NCBI RefSeq assembly: GCF_016599855.1
Contig: NZ_CP067041.1
Coordinates: 496,001-560,000, forward strand
DNA from: Bradyrhizobium diazoefficiens
GTDB taxonomy: Bacteria > Pseudomonadota > Alphaproteobacteria > Rhizobiales > Xanthobacteraceae
DNA: 64,000 nt
Direction: 5' to 3'
Position numbers and translations under genes: made by a program. The notes beneath the pieces are model-generated. The model saw nothing but the letters and a program-made list of their open reading frames with translations. It did not search any database and was not told the DNA's origin. This document shows positions 54,272 through 63,640 of the stretch, piece by piece; the first letter of the stretch is position 1; every line of letters begins with the position of its first letter.

Positions 54272-54282
54272 CAGGAAATCGC

Positions 54283-55158
54283 TTACTCGCGGCCCTGGAC
54301 GCCGAGCAGGCCATGCGGTCGTACCACGAGCACGAGCGTCATTGCCGCGAACAGCATCACATAGGCATAGCCGGGGTTGAACATGGAGGTGACGCTGATG
54401 ATCTCGCCGGCGATCAGGCCGCCGAGGATCGCGCCGGGGAACGAGCCGACGCCGCCGATCACCACCACGACGAAGGTCTGGACCAGGATGTCGTCACCGA
54501 TGCCCGGTGTCAGCGACACCACTGGCGCGTTGACGATGCCGGCGAAACCGGCGGCCATCGCGCCGATGCCGAACACCACCATGAAGACCCGATAGATGTT
54601 GATGCCGAGCGAATCGACCATCACCGAGTCCTCGATGCCGGCGCGCACGATCATGCCGAGCCGCGTGCGGTAGAGGACGATGAACAGCGCGCCGAGCGCA
54701 ATCGCGACGATGCCGACGACGGCGAGGCGGTAGGTCGGATAGAACATGAAACCGAGATTGGTGATGCCCTGGAACAGCGCCGGCGGCGGCACCAGCTGCG
54801 ACTGGCTCGAGAAGATCAGTCGGATGATTTCGACGAAGCAGATGCCGAGTCCGAAGGTGACGAGCAGCTGGTCCTCGTGCGGGCGATGATAGAAATGACG
54901 AATGATGATTCGTTCCATCACGACGCCGAGCAGCATTACGAACAGCGAGCCCGCGATGACGGCGAGGATGAACGATTCCGTGTACTGGTAGGTCACGAAG
55001 CCGGCATAGCCGCCGATCATGAACATCGCGCCATGCGCGAGGTTGAGCACGCCGAGGGTGCCGTAGATGATGGTCAGGCCGGAGCTGATCAGCGCGAGCA
55101 GGGCGCCGAGCGCGAGCCCGTTGAAAAGCTGCGAAACGAGATTGGGCCAACTAATCAT
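54283..55158 (-). CDS. livH: Branched-chain amino-acid-type ABC permease
   Basis: 291 residues with about eight membrane segments. GLALGALLALISSGLTIIYG and LNLAHGAMFMIGGY at the N-terminus are standard LivH features. VVVIGGVGSFPGAILGGL is the coupling loop that meets the ATPase. It forms the channel with the LivM half of the neighbouring fusion protein. It follows livK by about 100 bases. Confidence 0.93.
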   Translation of the reverse strand: MISWPNLVSQLFNGLALGALLALISSGLTIIYGTLGVLNLAHGAMFMIGGYAGFVTYQYTESFILAVIAGSLFVMLLGVVMERIIIRHFYHRPHEDQLLVTFGLGICFVEIIRLIFSSQSQLVPPPALFQGITNLGFMFYPTYRLAVVGIVAIALGALFIVLYRTRLGMIVRAGIEDSVMVDSLGINIYRVFMVVFGIGAMAAGFAGIVNAPVVSLTPGIGDDILVQTFVVVVIGGVGSFPGAILGGLIAGEIISVTSMFNPGYAYVMLFAAMTLVLVVRPHGLLGVQGRE

Positions 55159-55258
55159 GCGACGATCGCTGTTGTGACGCGCGACAGGCTTGCGTCAAAA
55201 AAAGGCGACGCCGCAGGTCCAGAGGGCGGCCTACGGCGTCACAGGGGTTAGTTCGGGC

Positions 55259-56593
55259 TCAGGTGTAGTCGCCGAGATGGCAGCCGAAGGCGTCCGGCTT
55301 CTGCATCAGGCCTTCACCCGGAACGATCTCGACGACGTCGTACCAGTCTTCCTTGTTCTTCATGTCCTTCTGCTGCTTGCCCTTAACGATGATCACCGGG
55401 CGAACGCACTGGTGATCCTCGGGGCGGTAATGCACGTCGCCGACCAGGGAGGGGATCGTCTCGCCCTTTTCATAGGCCTTGATCACATCGGGCGGATTGA
55501 AGCTGCCGGCTTGCTCGCACATGCGGGCCCAGTGCGCGAAGCTGACATAGGCGTTTTCGGCGCCCCATTCCGGCTTGTAGCCGTACTTCTTCTCGAAGGC
55601 CTCGTTGAACATCTTGGCCAGCGGGAACTTGTCCTCAATTGTCCACCAATAGTCGGTCGCGGCATAGACGCCTTGCATCAGGCCGCCGGTCTCGCGCGCG
55701 ATGAAGGGGACCTGGTAGGGGACGACCAGCTTCATCTTGTCGAGCACGCCGAACTGCTTGGCCTGCTGGGTTGAGAGCACTGCGTCATGTCCCCAGTTGA
55801 CGTTGATGAGCACGTCGGCGCCGGAGTTCGCGACGTTCAGCAGATAGGAAGAATAGTCGGGGGCGCCGAGCGGCGCGACCTGGTTGGTCGCGGTGGTCCA
55901 GCCCGCGGTCGCGAGGAAATCCTGCATCGATTTGGTGACGGTGTGACCGTAGGTGTAATCCGGCGTGAGATAGGCGGCCTTCTTGCCCTTGCCGAACTCC
56001 CGCACCATGACCGGTCCGATCGCCGCAGCCGCAGTCTGGCCAAAGAAATTCTGGCGGAAGCCGTAACGCACGCAATCCTTGCCGGTGGTGTCGTTCGAGC
56101 CCGAGATACCGCACACGAATAGCACGTGCTCGCGCTGGGCGAGCTTGTTGAGCGCAACCGCAACCGCGCTCGACGTGCCGCCGGTGATCATGATCGCCTT
56201 GTTTTCGCTGATGAAGCGCTGCTGCGCCTGGACCGCCTCGTTCGGCTTCGCCGCGGAATCCGCGACGCCGAATTTCAGCTCCTTGCCGAGCACGCCCTTG
56301 CTGGTCTTCGGCGAAATCTTCTTGATCAGATCGTGGCCTTCGTTGATGTGCTCGATCGCGAGCTGATAGCCCTTGAGCTCGTCCTCGCCCTGCACCGCAT
56401 AGGTGCCGGTACGCGGCACCGAGATGCCGATGAAAGCGGTGGAACCCGACACGCCCGCCGGGTAGGTGCCGATCGCAGGCTTGTCCTCGGCAAAGGCCGG
56501 CATCGCGGGCAGCATCGAGCCGCCGATCAGGCCGGCGGTGGTCTGGAGCAGGCCACGGCGCGAGAGGCCGCGGCGGATGAGATCGTCAGTCAT
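55259..56593 (-). CDS. livK: Branched-chain amino-acid-type ABC substrate-binding protein, Tat-exported
   Basis: 444 residues from the ATG at 56591-56593, with GGAGGA upstream. The leader LIRRGLSRRGLLQTTAGLIG carries a twin-arginine motif, so it is exported folded by Tat; cleavage is near AFA. The mature part is a type I periplasmic-binding fold (GISVPRTGTYAVQGEDELKG, GVLGKELKFGVADS, ITGGTSSAVAVALN). The length exceeds LivK (about 370 residues) and resembles aromatic-acid, urea or short-amide binding proteins. It is the first gene of the transporter operon. Ligand unknown. Confidence 0.9.
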   Translation of the reverse strand: MTDDLIRRGLSRRGLLQTTAGLIGGSMLPAMPAFAEDKPAIGTYPAGVSGSTAFIGISVPRTGTYAVQGEDELKGYQLAIEHINEGHDLIKKISPKTSKGVLGKELKFGVADSAAKPNEAVQAQQRFISENKAIMITGGTSSAVAVALNKLAQREHVLFVCGISGSNDTTGKDCVRYGFRQNFFGQTAAAAIGPVMVREFGKGKKAAYLTPDYTYGHTVTKSMQDFLATAGWTTATNQVAPLGAPDYSSYLLNVANSGADVLINVNWGHDAVLSTQQAKQFGVLDKMKLVVPYQVPFIARETGGLMQGVYAATDYWWTIEDKFPLAKMFNEAFEKKYGYKPEWGAENAYVSFAHWARMCEQAGSFNPPDVIKAYEKGETIPSLVGDVHYRPEDHQCVRPVIIVKGKQQKDMKNKEDWYDVVEIVPGEGLMQKPDAFGCHLGDYT

Positions 56594-56844
56594 GGTCGTT
56601 TCCTCCGAACATCGTTCTTGTTTGCAGCCAAGACACGAATTGTCCGGCGGCAGCCGGCCTCGAAGGCCTGCCCGCGCCGGGCACGTCACATCCGCGTGTA
56701 GCTCTCGACCGTAAGCATTGCTTGTGAACGCCTTCTGTCAATTTCGCCTTTGGTCGAACGACGAAAATTATGTCGTGAATACATGTCCGCGCACGATATA
56801 TATTAGTCTTTGTGAGTACGTGGCCGGCGGGTTCGGCGAGAGAA

Positions 56845-57462
56845 ATGACGCGGCAGACGACAGTGGCGGGTGCCCGGAAGCAACAATCCTGGTCGCAGGA
56901 GGCGGAGCGGCAAGAGGCTGCGCGGCCCGCGGGGGAGGCGAACGCCCAGCGCATGGCGCCGCAGTCCGGCGATGCCGGCCGCACACCCGAGCCGCGCAAT
57001 CGCCCCTCCGCCGAGCGGGGGCCTGCGGCGGGCTCCGTTCAGGCGAAGCGTGCACCTGGCCCCGTGAAGAGACTGAGCGTGCGCGCCCAGAATGTCCTGA
57101 AGGAGCTGGCAGTCGAGCTCACTGGCGAACAGCCGCCGAAGGGAAATTGGTCCCCCTCCCGCGAACTGCTGCGCGCGCTAACGGCCGAGCGCCTTGCGAC
57201 TGCGCGCAATTGCGGTCCGCATACGATGCGGGAGATTGTCGACTGGGCGCAGGGCTGCGGCGTGACCATCAAGCCGGTGCTCCCACCCGGCGGTTCGCTG
57301 TCGCAGATGTGGGCGGAATTGATTGCCAACGCCTCGGCCGGCGCCTTGACCAGCGCGGAGATCGCCGGCGCGCTTCAGCGCTCGATCCGGCGGAAGAGTG
57401 TCCGCATCCCGATCGCGTTTCAGGTCATCCTGGTGAAGATCCTGCTATCGAGCTTCGAATAG
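56845..57462 (+). CDS. Protein with an RNA polymerase alpha-C-terminal-domain-like module
   Basis: 205 residues from the ATG at 56845; an upstream GTG at 56812 lacks a ribosome site. Residues 1-75 are charged and probably disordered. Residues 77-140 resemble the helix-hairpin-helix of the RNA polymerase alpha CTD: LSVRAQNVLKEL aligns with LSVRSANCL (the DNA-contacting arginine and asparagine are kept), and ARNCGPHTMREI aligns with TPNFGRKSLNEI. The C-terminal 60 residues (SLSQMWAELIANASAGALTS, AEIAGALQRSIRRKS) form predicted helices. It lacks an alpha N-terminal domain, so it cannot replace RpoA. Function unknown; DNA binding is a reasonable guess. It is divergent from livK. Confidence 0.65.
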   Translation: MTRQTTVAGARKQQSWSQEAERQEAARPAGEANAQRMAPQSGDAGRTPEPRNRPSAERGPAAGSVQAKRAPGPVKRLSVRAQNVLKELAVELTGEQPPKGNWSPSRELLRALTAERLATARNCGPHTMREIVDWAQGCGVTIKPVLPPGGSLSQMWAELIANASAGALTSAEIAGALQRSIRRKSVRIPIAFQVILVKILLSSFE

Positions 57463-57581
57463 GCACGCGCAAGGCCGATATTTGTGCATCTGCGGGGCCG
57501 TCGGTTGGTTCCAACTCGCCACCCTTGCTAGACTTGCCAGTGCCCGCGTCATCGGCGGGGGCGCGATGTCAAAGGCAGGGA

Positions 57582-58052
57582 ATGGTTGAATCAAGGCGGA
57601 AGACAGGACGCGCGGCCTCTCCGGTGCCCTCAAAGGGCGGCGCGATGCGCGATGCCGACTACACGGCACTTGCGCAATTCCGCTATCAGCTCCGCACCTT
57701 CGTGGCTTTCAGCGAGACGGCAGCCCAAAGCGCTGGATTGACGCCGCAGCAGCACCAAGCGCTGCTGGCGATGAAGGGACTGGCCGATCCCAACGGCGCC
57801 AGCGTCGGTGATATCGCGCGCTTCCTTCTGATTCGGCACCATACCGCCGTCGAGCTGGTGGATCGCATGGGCAGGCTGCAACTGATCGGCCGGGAGGTCG
57901 ATCCGGAGGACGCACGGCGCGTGCTGGTCAAGCTGACGGCCAAGGGCGAACAGAAGCTGCGCTCGCTCTCGCGCATCCATCTGGACGAGCTCAGTGCCGC
58001 CGCGCCCGCTCTGGCCAGGATCCTGCGGTCGTTCAAGGCCAAGAAGCGCTGA
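57582..58052 (+). CDS. MarR-family transcriptional regulator
   Basis: 156 residues. The winged helix is visible in LTPQQHQALLAMKGLADPNG, GDIARFLLIRHHTAVELVDRM and VDPEDARRVLVKLTAKGE. The ATG at 57582 has GGCAGGGA just before it; the ATG at 57645 (MRDADYTAL) is an alternative. It ends three bases before the convergent prfA stop. Proximity suggests, but does not show, control of the liv-type operon or its substrate pathway. Confidence 0.88.
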   Translation: MVESRRKTGRAASPVPSKGGAMRDADYTALAQFRYQLRTFVAFSETAAQSAGLTPQQHQALLAMKGLADPNGASVGDIARFLLIRHHTAVELVDRMGRLQLIGREVDPEDARRVLVKLTAKGEQKLRSLSRIHLDELSAAAPALARILRSFKAKKR

Positions 58053-58055
58053 GGC

Positions 58056-59141
58056 TTAGGCCGCGGCCCCCTGCGCGGCGAGCTGTGCGGCCTGGTGCTC
58101 GGTGGTCAATGCATCGATCAGTTCGCCGAGCGCTTCGCCCGCGATCACCTGCGGCAGCTTGTAGAGCGTCAGGTTAATGCGGTGGTCAGTGACGCGGCCT
58201 TGCGGGAAATTATAGGTGCGGATGCGCTCGCTGCGGTCGCCGGAGCCGACCTTCTCCTTGCGCTCGGCCGAGCGTGCGGCGTCGACACGCTGCCGCTCGG
58301 CATCATAGATGCGCGAGCGCAGGATGTTCATGGCGGAGGCGCGGTTCTTATGCTGCGAGCGGCTGTCCTGCATCATCACCACGATGCCGGTCGGAATGTG
58401 GGTGATGCGGATTGCCGATTCCGTCTTGTTGACGTGCTGGCCGCCGGCGCCTTGCGCGCGCATGGTCTCGATGCGCAGATCGTCGTTCTTGATCTCGACG
58501 TCGACGTCCTCGACCTCGGGCAGCACCGCGACGGTAGCAGCCGAGGTGTGGATGCGGCCCTGCGTCTCGGTGTCGGGCACGCGCTGCACGCGATGCACGC
58601 CGGACTCGAACTTCAGCTTCGAGAACGCGCCGCGGCCCTGCACCTCCGCGATGATTTCCTTGTAGCCGCCGACTGTGCCTTCGCTCGCCGAGATCACCTC
58701 GATCTTCCAGCCCTGAAGGCTGGCGAAGCGCTCGTACATCCGGAACAGATCGCCGGCGAACAGCGAGGCCTCGTCGCCGCCGGTGCCGGCGCGGATTTCC
58801 AGCACCACGTTGCGGTCGTCCATGGCATCCTTGGGCAGCAGCGCGACGCGAATTTTCTGGACCAGATCCTCGATCTTCGAATTGAGCTCGTCGCGCTCGG
58901 CCTCCGCCATGCTGCGCATCTCGGCGTCGGTCGCGGGGTCGGCGATCAGCGCCTCGGTATCGGCGAGCTCCTTCACCGCGGCACGATAGGTCTTCACCGC
59001 CTCGATCAGGGGGGTGATCTCGGCGAGCTCGCGCGTGACCTGCACATAGCGCTCGGAGGAGAGCTGTCCGAGCGATTCGGCTTCGAGCGAAGCGTGATGC
59101 GCGAGCAGGACGTCCAGTTTGGCTTCGGGGAGTGACGGCAT
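58056..59141 (-). CDS. prfA: Peptide chain release factor 1
   Basis: 361 residues. The GGQ motif is at residues 233-235 within [14 protein letters not shown]. The codon-recognition PxT motif region is VPDTETQGR, as in bacterial RF1. It releases peptides at UAA and UAG. It follows ptsP by 54 bases on the same strand. prmC, normally next, is displaced (see findings). Confidence 0.97.
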   Translation of the reverse strand: MPSLPEAKLDVLLAHHASLEAESLGQLSSERYVQVTRELAEITPLIEAVKTYRAAVKELADTEALIADPATDAEMRSMAEAERDELNSKIEDLVQKIRVALLPKDAMDDRNVVLEIRAGTGGDEASLFAGDLFRMYERFASLQGWKIEVISASEGTVGGYKEIIAEVQGRGAFSKLKFESGVHRVQRVPDTETQGRIHTSAATVAVLPEVEDVDVEIKNDDLRIETMRAQGAGGQHVNKTESAIRITHIPTGIVVMMQDSRSQHKNRASAMNILRSRIYDAERQRVDAARSAERKEKVGSGDRSERIRTYNFPQGRVTDHRINLTLYKLPQVIAGEALGELIDALTTEHQAAQLAAQGAAA

Positions 59142-59195
59142 CGGTTTGGTCTCAAAAGGCGGAGGGAAGCGAGGCGACGACGAGCGGCAGGCCCG

Positions 59196-61463
59196 CTACA
59201 ACGCCAGGCCCTCGGCCTCGGCGAATTCCGTCAGCTTCTGACGGATCGAGACGCTGCCGGCCGGCGCATCCAGCAGCGGGCCGAGCATCGCTGCGGCCTT
59301 CTTGACGTCGAGATCGATCACCATCGCCTTGACCGGGCCGAGCGCGGTCGCCGATAGCGACAGCGAGCGGTAGCCCATCGCGAGCAGTGCCAGCGCGCCG
59401 ATCGGCTTCGAGGCCATCTCGCCGCAGAGCGACAGCGATTTCTGCGCGGCCTGCGATTTTTGCGCGATGTCGCGTAGCGCCCGCAGGATCGGCGTCGACA
59501 TGGTGTCGAAACGCTCGGAGACCTTGGGATTGCCGCGGTCGACCGCGAACAGGAACTGGAACAGATCGTTGGAGCCGACCGAGATGAAGTCGACCTTCTT
59601 CAGGAGCTCGTCGAGCTGATAGAGCAGCGCCGGCACCTCGACCATGGTGCCGATGTCGATGCGCTCCGGTAGCGTGTGGCCGTGCTGGCGCAAATATGTC
59701 AGCTCGCGCTCGACCAGCGCCTTGGCGGCGTCGAACTCGGCAACCTCCGAGACCATCGGGAACATGATGCGCAGCGCGCGGCCGCCGCCGGCGCGCAGCA
59801 GCGCGCGGATCTGGCCGCGCAACAGGCCGGGCCGGTCGAGCCCGAGCCGGATCGCGCGCCAGCCGAGCGCGGGATTTTCCTCGATCACCGCCTCCATATA
59901 GGGCAGTGCCTTGTCGCCGCCGATGTCGAGGGTGCGGAAGGTGACGGGCTTGCTGCCGGCAGCGTCCAGCACGGCGCGGTAGAGCGCGAGCTGGTCGCTG
60001 GTGCGCGGCAGGCTCTGGCCGACCATGAATTGCAGCTCGGTGCGGAACAGGCCGATGCCGGCGCTGCCGGTGTCGTCGATATGGGGCAGGTCGATGGCGA
60101 GGCCCGCATTGATCAAGAGCTCGACCTTCTCGCCGTCCTTGGTGATGCAGGGCCGGTCGCGCAGCGCCAGATATTGTGCCTGGCGGCGGGCGCGGAAACG
60201 CACCCGCTCGGCATAGGCCGCTTCGATCTCCTGAGACGGGCGCACATAGATCGCGCCCGAGGTGCCGTCGACGATGATGGCATCGCCGGGATCAGCAATG
60301 CCGGGCGCGTTCGGCACCTCGCCGACGGCGGGAATGCCGAGCGCGCGCGCCACGATCGAGACGTGGGAGTTGGCGGTGCCTTCCTCCAGCACGATGCCGC
60401 GCAGGCGCTTGCGGTCGTAGTCGAGCAACGCCGCCGGTCCCATCGCGCGCGCGATGACGATGGCGTTGTCGGGCATCTGCTCTCGCGAGGGCGCGTGGTC
60501 CTGGCCGACCAGCTGCCGCATCAGGCGGTAGCCGAGATCCTCGAGATCGTGCAGCCGGTCGCGCAAATAAGGATCGGTCACGCGCAGCATGCGGGCGCGG
60601 GTGTCGGACTGGACGCGCTCGACCGCGGCCTCCGCGGTGAGGCCGGTGGCGACCGCCTCGTGCAGCTTGTGCGACCAGCCCTGGTCGTTGGCGAACATGC
60701 GGTAGGCCTCGAGCACGTCGCGATGCTCGCCGCCCTCGGCGACGTCGCCGCGCTCCAGCATGCGGTCGAGATCCGAGCGCAGCTTGGCGAGCGCGGCGTC
60801 GAGCCGCTTGATCTCCTTCGGCAGGTCCTCGGCGATGTAGTCCTTGATGACGACGCGCGGCTCGTGCAGCACGACGTGGCCGAGCGCGATGCCTTCCGAG
60901 AGGATCGCGCCGGCCTTCTGGGTGGAATGGCGCGCGGCAGGCTCAGCGCCGGGCTGGGCCAGCGCGGACAATTCGCCGGAGGCGATCAGCTCAGCGAGCA
61001 CCATGGCGGTGGTCTGCAGCGCCTCGAGCTCCTCCTCGACATAGGTGCGCTTGGCACGGTTCTGCACCACCAGCACGCCGAGCGTGTTGCCGGCGCGCAG
61101 GATCGGCACGCCGAGGAAGGAATGGTAGATCTCTTCGCCGGTTTCCGGGCGGAACGAGAAGGCCGGGTGGCTTTGTGCGTCGTTCAAATTGAGCGGCGTC
61201 GCCTCGCTGGCGACAAGGCCGACCAGGCCCTCATGGGCGCTCAGCACGGTATGGTGCACGGCCTCGCGGTTGAGGCCTTCGGTGGCGTAGAGCTCGAGGG
61301 TGTTGTCGATGCGCAGCACATAGACCGAGCACACCTCGGCCACCATGTTGGCGGCGATCAGCACCACGATCTTGTCCAGCCGCTCCTGGGCCGAGACCTG
61401 CTCCGCCATGGTTTCGCGGAGCCGTCTCAACAAGACGCGGGGACCTCCCGACGCGCTCCGCAT
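59196..61463 (-). CDS. ptsP: Nitrogen-PTS enzyme I (PEP-protein phosphotransferase)
   Basis: 755 residues. An N-terminal GAF domain (about 1-170; AANMVAEVCSVYVLRID, EGLVGLVASEA) is followed by an enzyme I body. The phosphorylated histidine is in TANSHVSIVARALGIPAV (about residue 367). The PEP-binding barrel includes GIGLFRTELQFM and DFISVGSNDLFQF. It starts the PTS-Ntr relay, linking nitrogen status to potassium, carbon storage and PHB control. The ATG has GGAGGAG upstream. It lies between lysC and prfA, its usual rhizobial place. Confidence 0.95.
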   Translation of the reverse strand: MRSASGGPRVLLRRLRETMAEQVSAQERLDKIVVLIAANMVAEVCSVYVLRIDNTLELYATEGLNREAVHHTVLSAHEGLVGLVASEATPLNLNDAQSHPAFSFRPETGEEIYHSFLGVPILRAGNTLGVLVVQNRAKRTYVEEELEALQTTAMVLAELIASGELSALAQPGAEPAARHSTQKAGAILSEGIALGHVVLHEPRVVIKDYIAEDLPKEIKRLDAALAKLRSDLDRMLERGDVAEGGEHRDVLEAYRMFANDQGWSHKLHEAVATGLTAEAAVERVQSDTRARMLRVTDPYLRDRLHDLEDLGYRLMRQLVGQDHAPSREQMPDNAIVIARAMGPAALLDYDRKRLRGIVLEEGTANSHVSIVARALGIPAVGEVPNAPGIADPGDAIIVDGTSGAIYVRPSQEIEAAYAERVRFRARRQAQYLALRDRPCITKDGEKVELLINAGLAIDLPHIDDTGSAGIGLFRTELQFMVGQSLPRTSDQLALYRAVLDAAGSKPVTFRTLDIGGDKALPYMEAVIEENPALGWRAIRLGLDRPGLLRGQIRALLRAGGGRALRIMFPMVSEVAEFDAAKALVERELTYLRQHGHTLPERIDIGTMVEVPALLYQLDELLKKVDFISVGSNDLFQFLFAVDRGNPKVSERFDTMSTPILRALRDIAQKSQAAQKSLSLCGEMASKPIGALALLAMGYRSLSLSATALGPVKAMVIDLDVKKAAAMLGPLLDAPAGSVSIRQKLTEFAEAEGLAL

Positions 61464-61699
61464 GAACCGTCAATCTCCTCCGTCTGCCCGACCCGGCGAT
61501 ATTGGCCGGCGGCTGGCCCAAAATTCCAGAAAAACAACCTAGTTGTTTGTCCGACGCAGGCACAAACCCAAATCTGCTCGAGATTTTGCGCTTGCGCCGA
61601 ATCAGCGCCGCCTGAACTGGGACACAGTCTGCGGCAGCCCACCCTGTTCGCCGTATAGCGAATTGGGGCTTGTTTTGCCAAGCAAAACGCCTGCCAAAC

Positions 61700-61721
61700 G
61701 CGAAGGTGTGTACACCTTCGC
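61700..61721 (-). terminator. Hairpin downstream of lysC
   Basis: GCGAAGGTGT (61700-61709) and ACACCTTCGC (61712-61721) form a near-perfect palindrome 31 bases after the lysC stop, in the lysC-ptsP interval. On the minus strand it is followed by GTTTGG, a weak T-run. It may end or attenuate the lysC transcript before ptsP. Confidence 0.55.
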
Positions 61722-61751
61722 ATTTGCTGCGACCGCTAAGAGAAAATTAGT

Positions 61752-63008
61752 CTAAGTCTGATCGAGGCCGTAGAGCGTGTGCAGCGTGCGCACCGCAAGC
61801 TCGGTATAGGCGGTGTCGATCAAAACCGAGAATTTGATCTCGGAGGTTGTGATGGCCCGGATATTGATATTCCGTCCGGCGAGGGACGAAAACGCCTGGG
61901 CGGCAACCCCGGCATGGCTGCGCATGCCGCTGCCGATCACCGAGATCTTGGCGACGTCGGTAGCGGTATCAAGCCTGATGTAGCCGATCTTGGCCTTGGC
62001 AGCGGTAATCGTGTCCTTGGCGCGGTTGTAGTCGGCGGCCGGCACCGTGAAGGTGAGGTCGGTGGTCTTGCCGTCCTCGGAGACATTCTGGACGATCATA
62101 TCGACGTTGATATTGGCCTCCGCGAGCGGGCCAAAGATCGACGCCGCCACGCCAGGCTTGTCCTCGATCTGGCGTACCGAGATCTGGGCTTCGTCCTTCG
62201 AAAACGCGATGCCGGTGACGACGTGGCTTTCCATGATCTCCTCCTCGCTGCAGATCAGCGTGCCGGGCGGCTGGTTGGCATGCGGGTCGATATCCTCGGG
62301 CTTATCGAAGCTCGAACGGACGAAGATCGGCATGTTGTGGACCATGCCTAGTTCCACCGAGCGCACCTGGAGCACTTTAGCGCCCTGGGAGGCCAGTTCC
62401 AGCATGTCTTCGAAAGCGATCTTGCCGAGCCTCTTGGCCTTCGGCACGATTCGCGGGTCGGTGGTGTAGACGCCGTCGACGTCGGTATAGATGTCGCAGC
62501 GGTCGGCCTTGACGGCGGCCGCGATCGCCACGGCCGAGGTGTCGGAGCCGCCGCGGCCGAGCGTGGTGATGCGGTTGGTCTTGGGATCGATGCCCTGGAA
62601 GCCGGCGATGACCGCGACCTCCTTGCGATCCCTGAAGCGGTTGATGATCTCGCTGCCGTCGATGTCCTCGATCCGGGCCGAGGCATGGGCGTCGCTGGTC
62701 TTGATCGGGATCTGCCAGCCCTGCCAGGAGCGGGCCTGGATGCCCATGTTCTGGAGCACGATGGCCAGCAGGCCCGAGGTCACTTGTTCGCCGGAGGCGA
62801 CGACAGCGTCATACTCGCGTGCGTCATGCATCGGCGAGGCCTCGGTGCACCAGGCCACCAGCTCGTTGGTCTTGCCGGACATCGCCGAGACCACCACGGC
62901 CACTTCGTGACCGGCGTCGACCTCACGCTTCACATGGCGTGCGACGTTGCGGATACGTTCGATATTGGCGACGGACGTGCCGCCGAATTTCATCACGAGG
63001 CGGCTCAT
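61752..63008 (-). CDS. lysC: Aspartate kinase
   Basis: 418 residues. The N-terminal KFGGTSVAN motif binds ATP and aspartate. TLGRGGSDTSAVAIA follows, and two C-terminal ACT domains (about 265-418; VSEDGKTTDLTFTV, VIGSGMRSHAGVAAQAFSSL) give lysine/threonine feedback control. It makes aspartyl phosphate for lysine, threonine and methionine. An internal start for a beta subunit is possible, as in other LysC enzymes of this type, but I could not fix one. Confidence 0.96.
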   Translation of the reverse strand: MSRLVMKFGGTSVANIERIRNVARHVKREVDAGHEVAVVVSAMSGKTNELVAWCTEASPMHDAREYDAVVASGEQVTSGLLAIVLQNMGIQARSWQGWQIPIKTSDAHASARIEDIDGSEIINRFRDRKEVAVIAGFQGIDPKTNRITTLGRGGSDTSAVAIAAAVKADRCDIYTDVDGVYTTDPRIVPKAKRLGKIAFEDMLELASQGAKVLQVRSVELGMVHNMPIFVRSSFDKPEDIDPHANQPPGTLICSEEEIMESHVVTGIAFSKDEAQISVRQIEDKPGVAASIFGPLAEANINVDMIVQNVSEDGKTTDLTFTVPAADYNRAKDTITAAKAKIGYIRLDTATDVAKISVIGSGMRSHAGVAAQAFSSLAGRNINIRAITTSEIKFSVLIDTAYTELAVRTLHTLYGLDQT

Positions 63009-63158
63009 GACGACGCGTGCATTCCTTCATAAGGATCAGTATGGTAACCCGCGCCGGACGGACGCCTCGCGGATTCCGACCGCGCGTATACAGAGGGGCG
63101 GGGCCGGGAGCAAGCGGGTTCCTGCGGGGCCAATACGGGCAATGGGTTAATCGAGGTT

Positions 63159-63626
63159 ATGGCGCGCTATATTGACGAAATCCTGCAACCGGGCGAGCGG
63201 GTGCTGTATTCGACCAATGCGCACTGGATCTTCTATTTTCCTGCCATCCTGGCCTGGATCGTGGCGATCGCCCTGTTTGTCCTTTCCCGGCAGACGACCG
63301 CCGAAGGGCTCGTGCTACTTTGCCTGGTCGGTGCCGGCCTGGTCGCTCTAGCGGCCCTGTATTGGACCGTAAGGGCTTGGTTCCATCGTTGGACCACCGA
63401 GACCGACGTCACCAATCTCAGGGTTGTGCACAAGACTGGGTTCATCAAGCGCCGCACCTTCGAGATGGCGCTGGACAAGGTCGAGAGCGTCGACGTCGAT
63501 CAGACGATTCTAGGGCGAATTCTCAATTACGGCGACGTGACCATTCGCGGCGTCGGCGAGGGGATCGAGACGATCAAGACCATCGCCTCGCCGCTGGCGT
63601 TCCGTAGTTCGATCACCACGCGGTAG
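63159..63626 (+). CDS. Membrane PH-domain protein (bacterial PH-like)
   Basis: 155 residues. Two membrane segments (WIFYFPAILAWIVAIALFVL and GLVLLCLVGAGLVALAALYW) precede a bacterial pleckstrin-like domain (TTETDVTNLRVVHKTGFI, FEMALDKVESVDVDQTILG, GDVTIRGVGEGIE). Such proteins are of unknown function, probably in the inner membrane. It is divergent from lysC and precedes ubiG by 14 bases, so the two may be co-transcribed. Confidence 0.9.
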   Translation: MARYIDEILQPGERVLYSTNAHWIFYFPAILAWIVAIALFVLSRQTTAEGLVLLCLVGAGLVALAALYWTVRAWFHRWTTETDVTNLRVVHKTGFIKRRTFEMALDKVESVDVDQTILGRILNYGDVTIRGVGEGIETIKTIASPLAFRSSITTR

Positions 63627-63640
63627 GACCGCGCCTAACC

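Noticed and set aside
59676..61658. 660-codon plus-strand frame opposite ptsP
   Set aside because: Same antisense artefact; ptsP on the other strand carries all enzyme I motifs.
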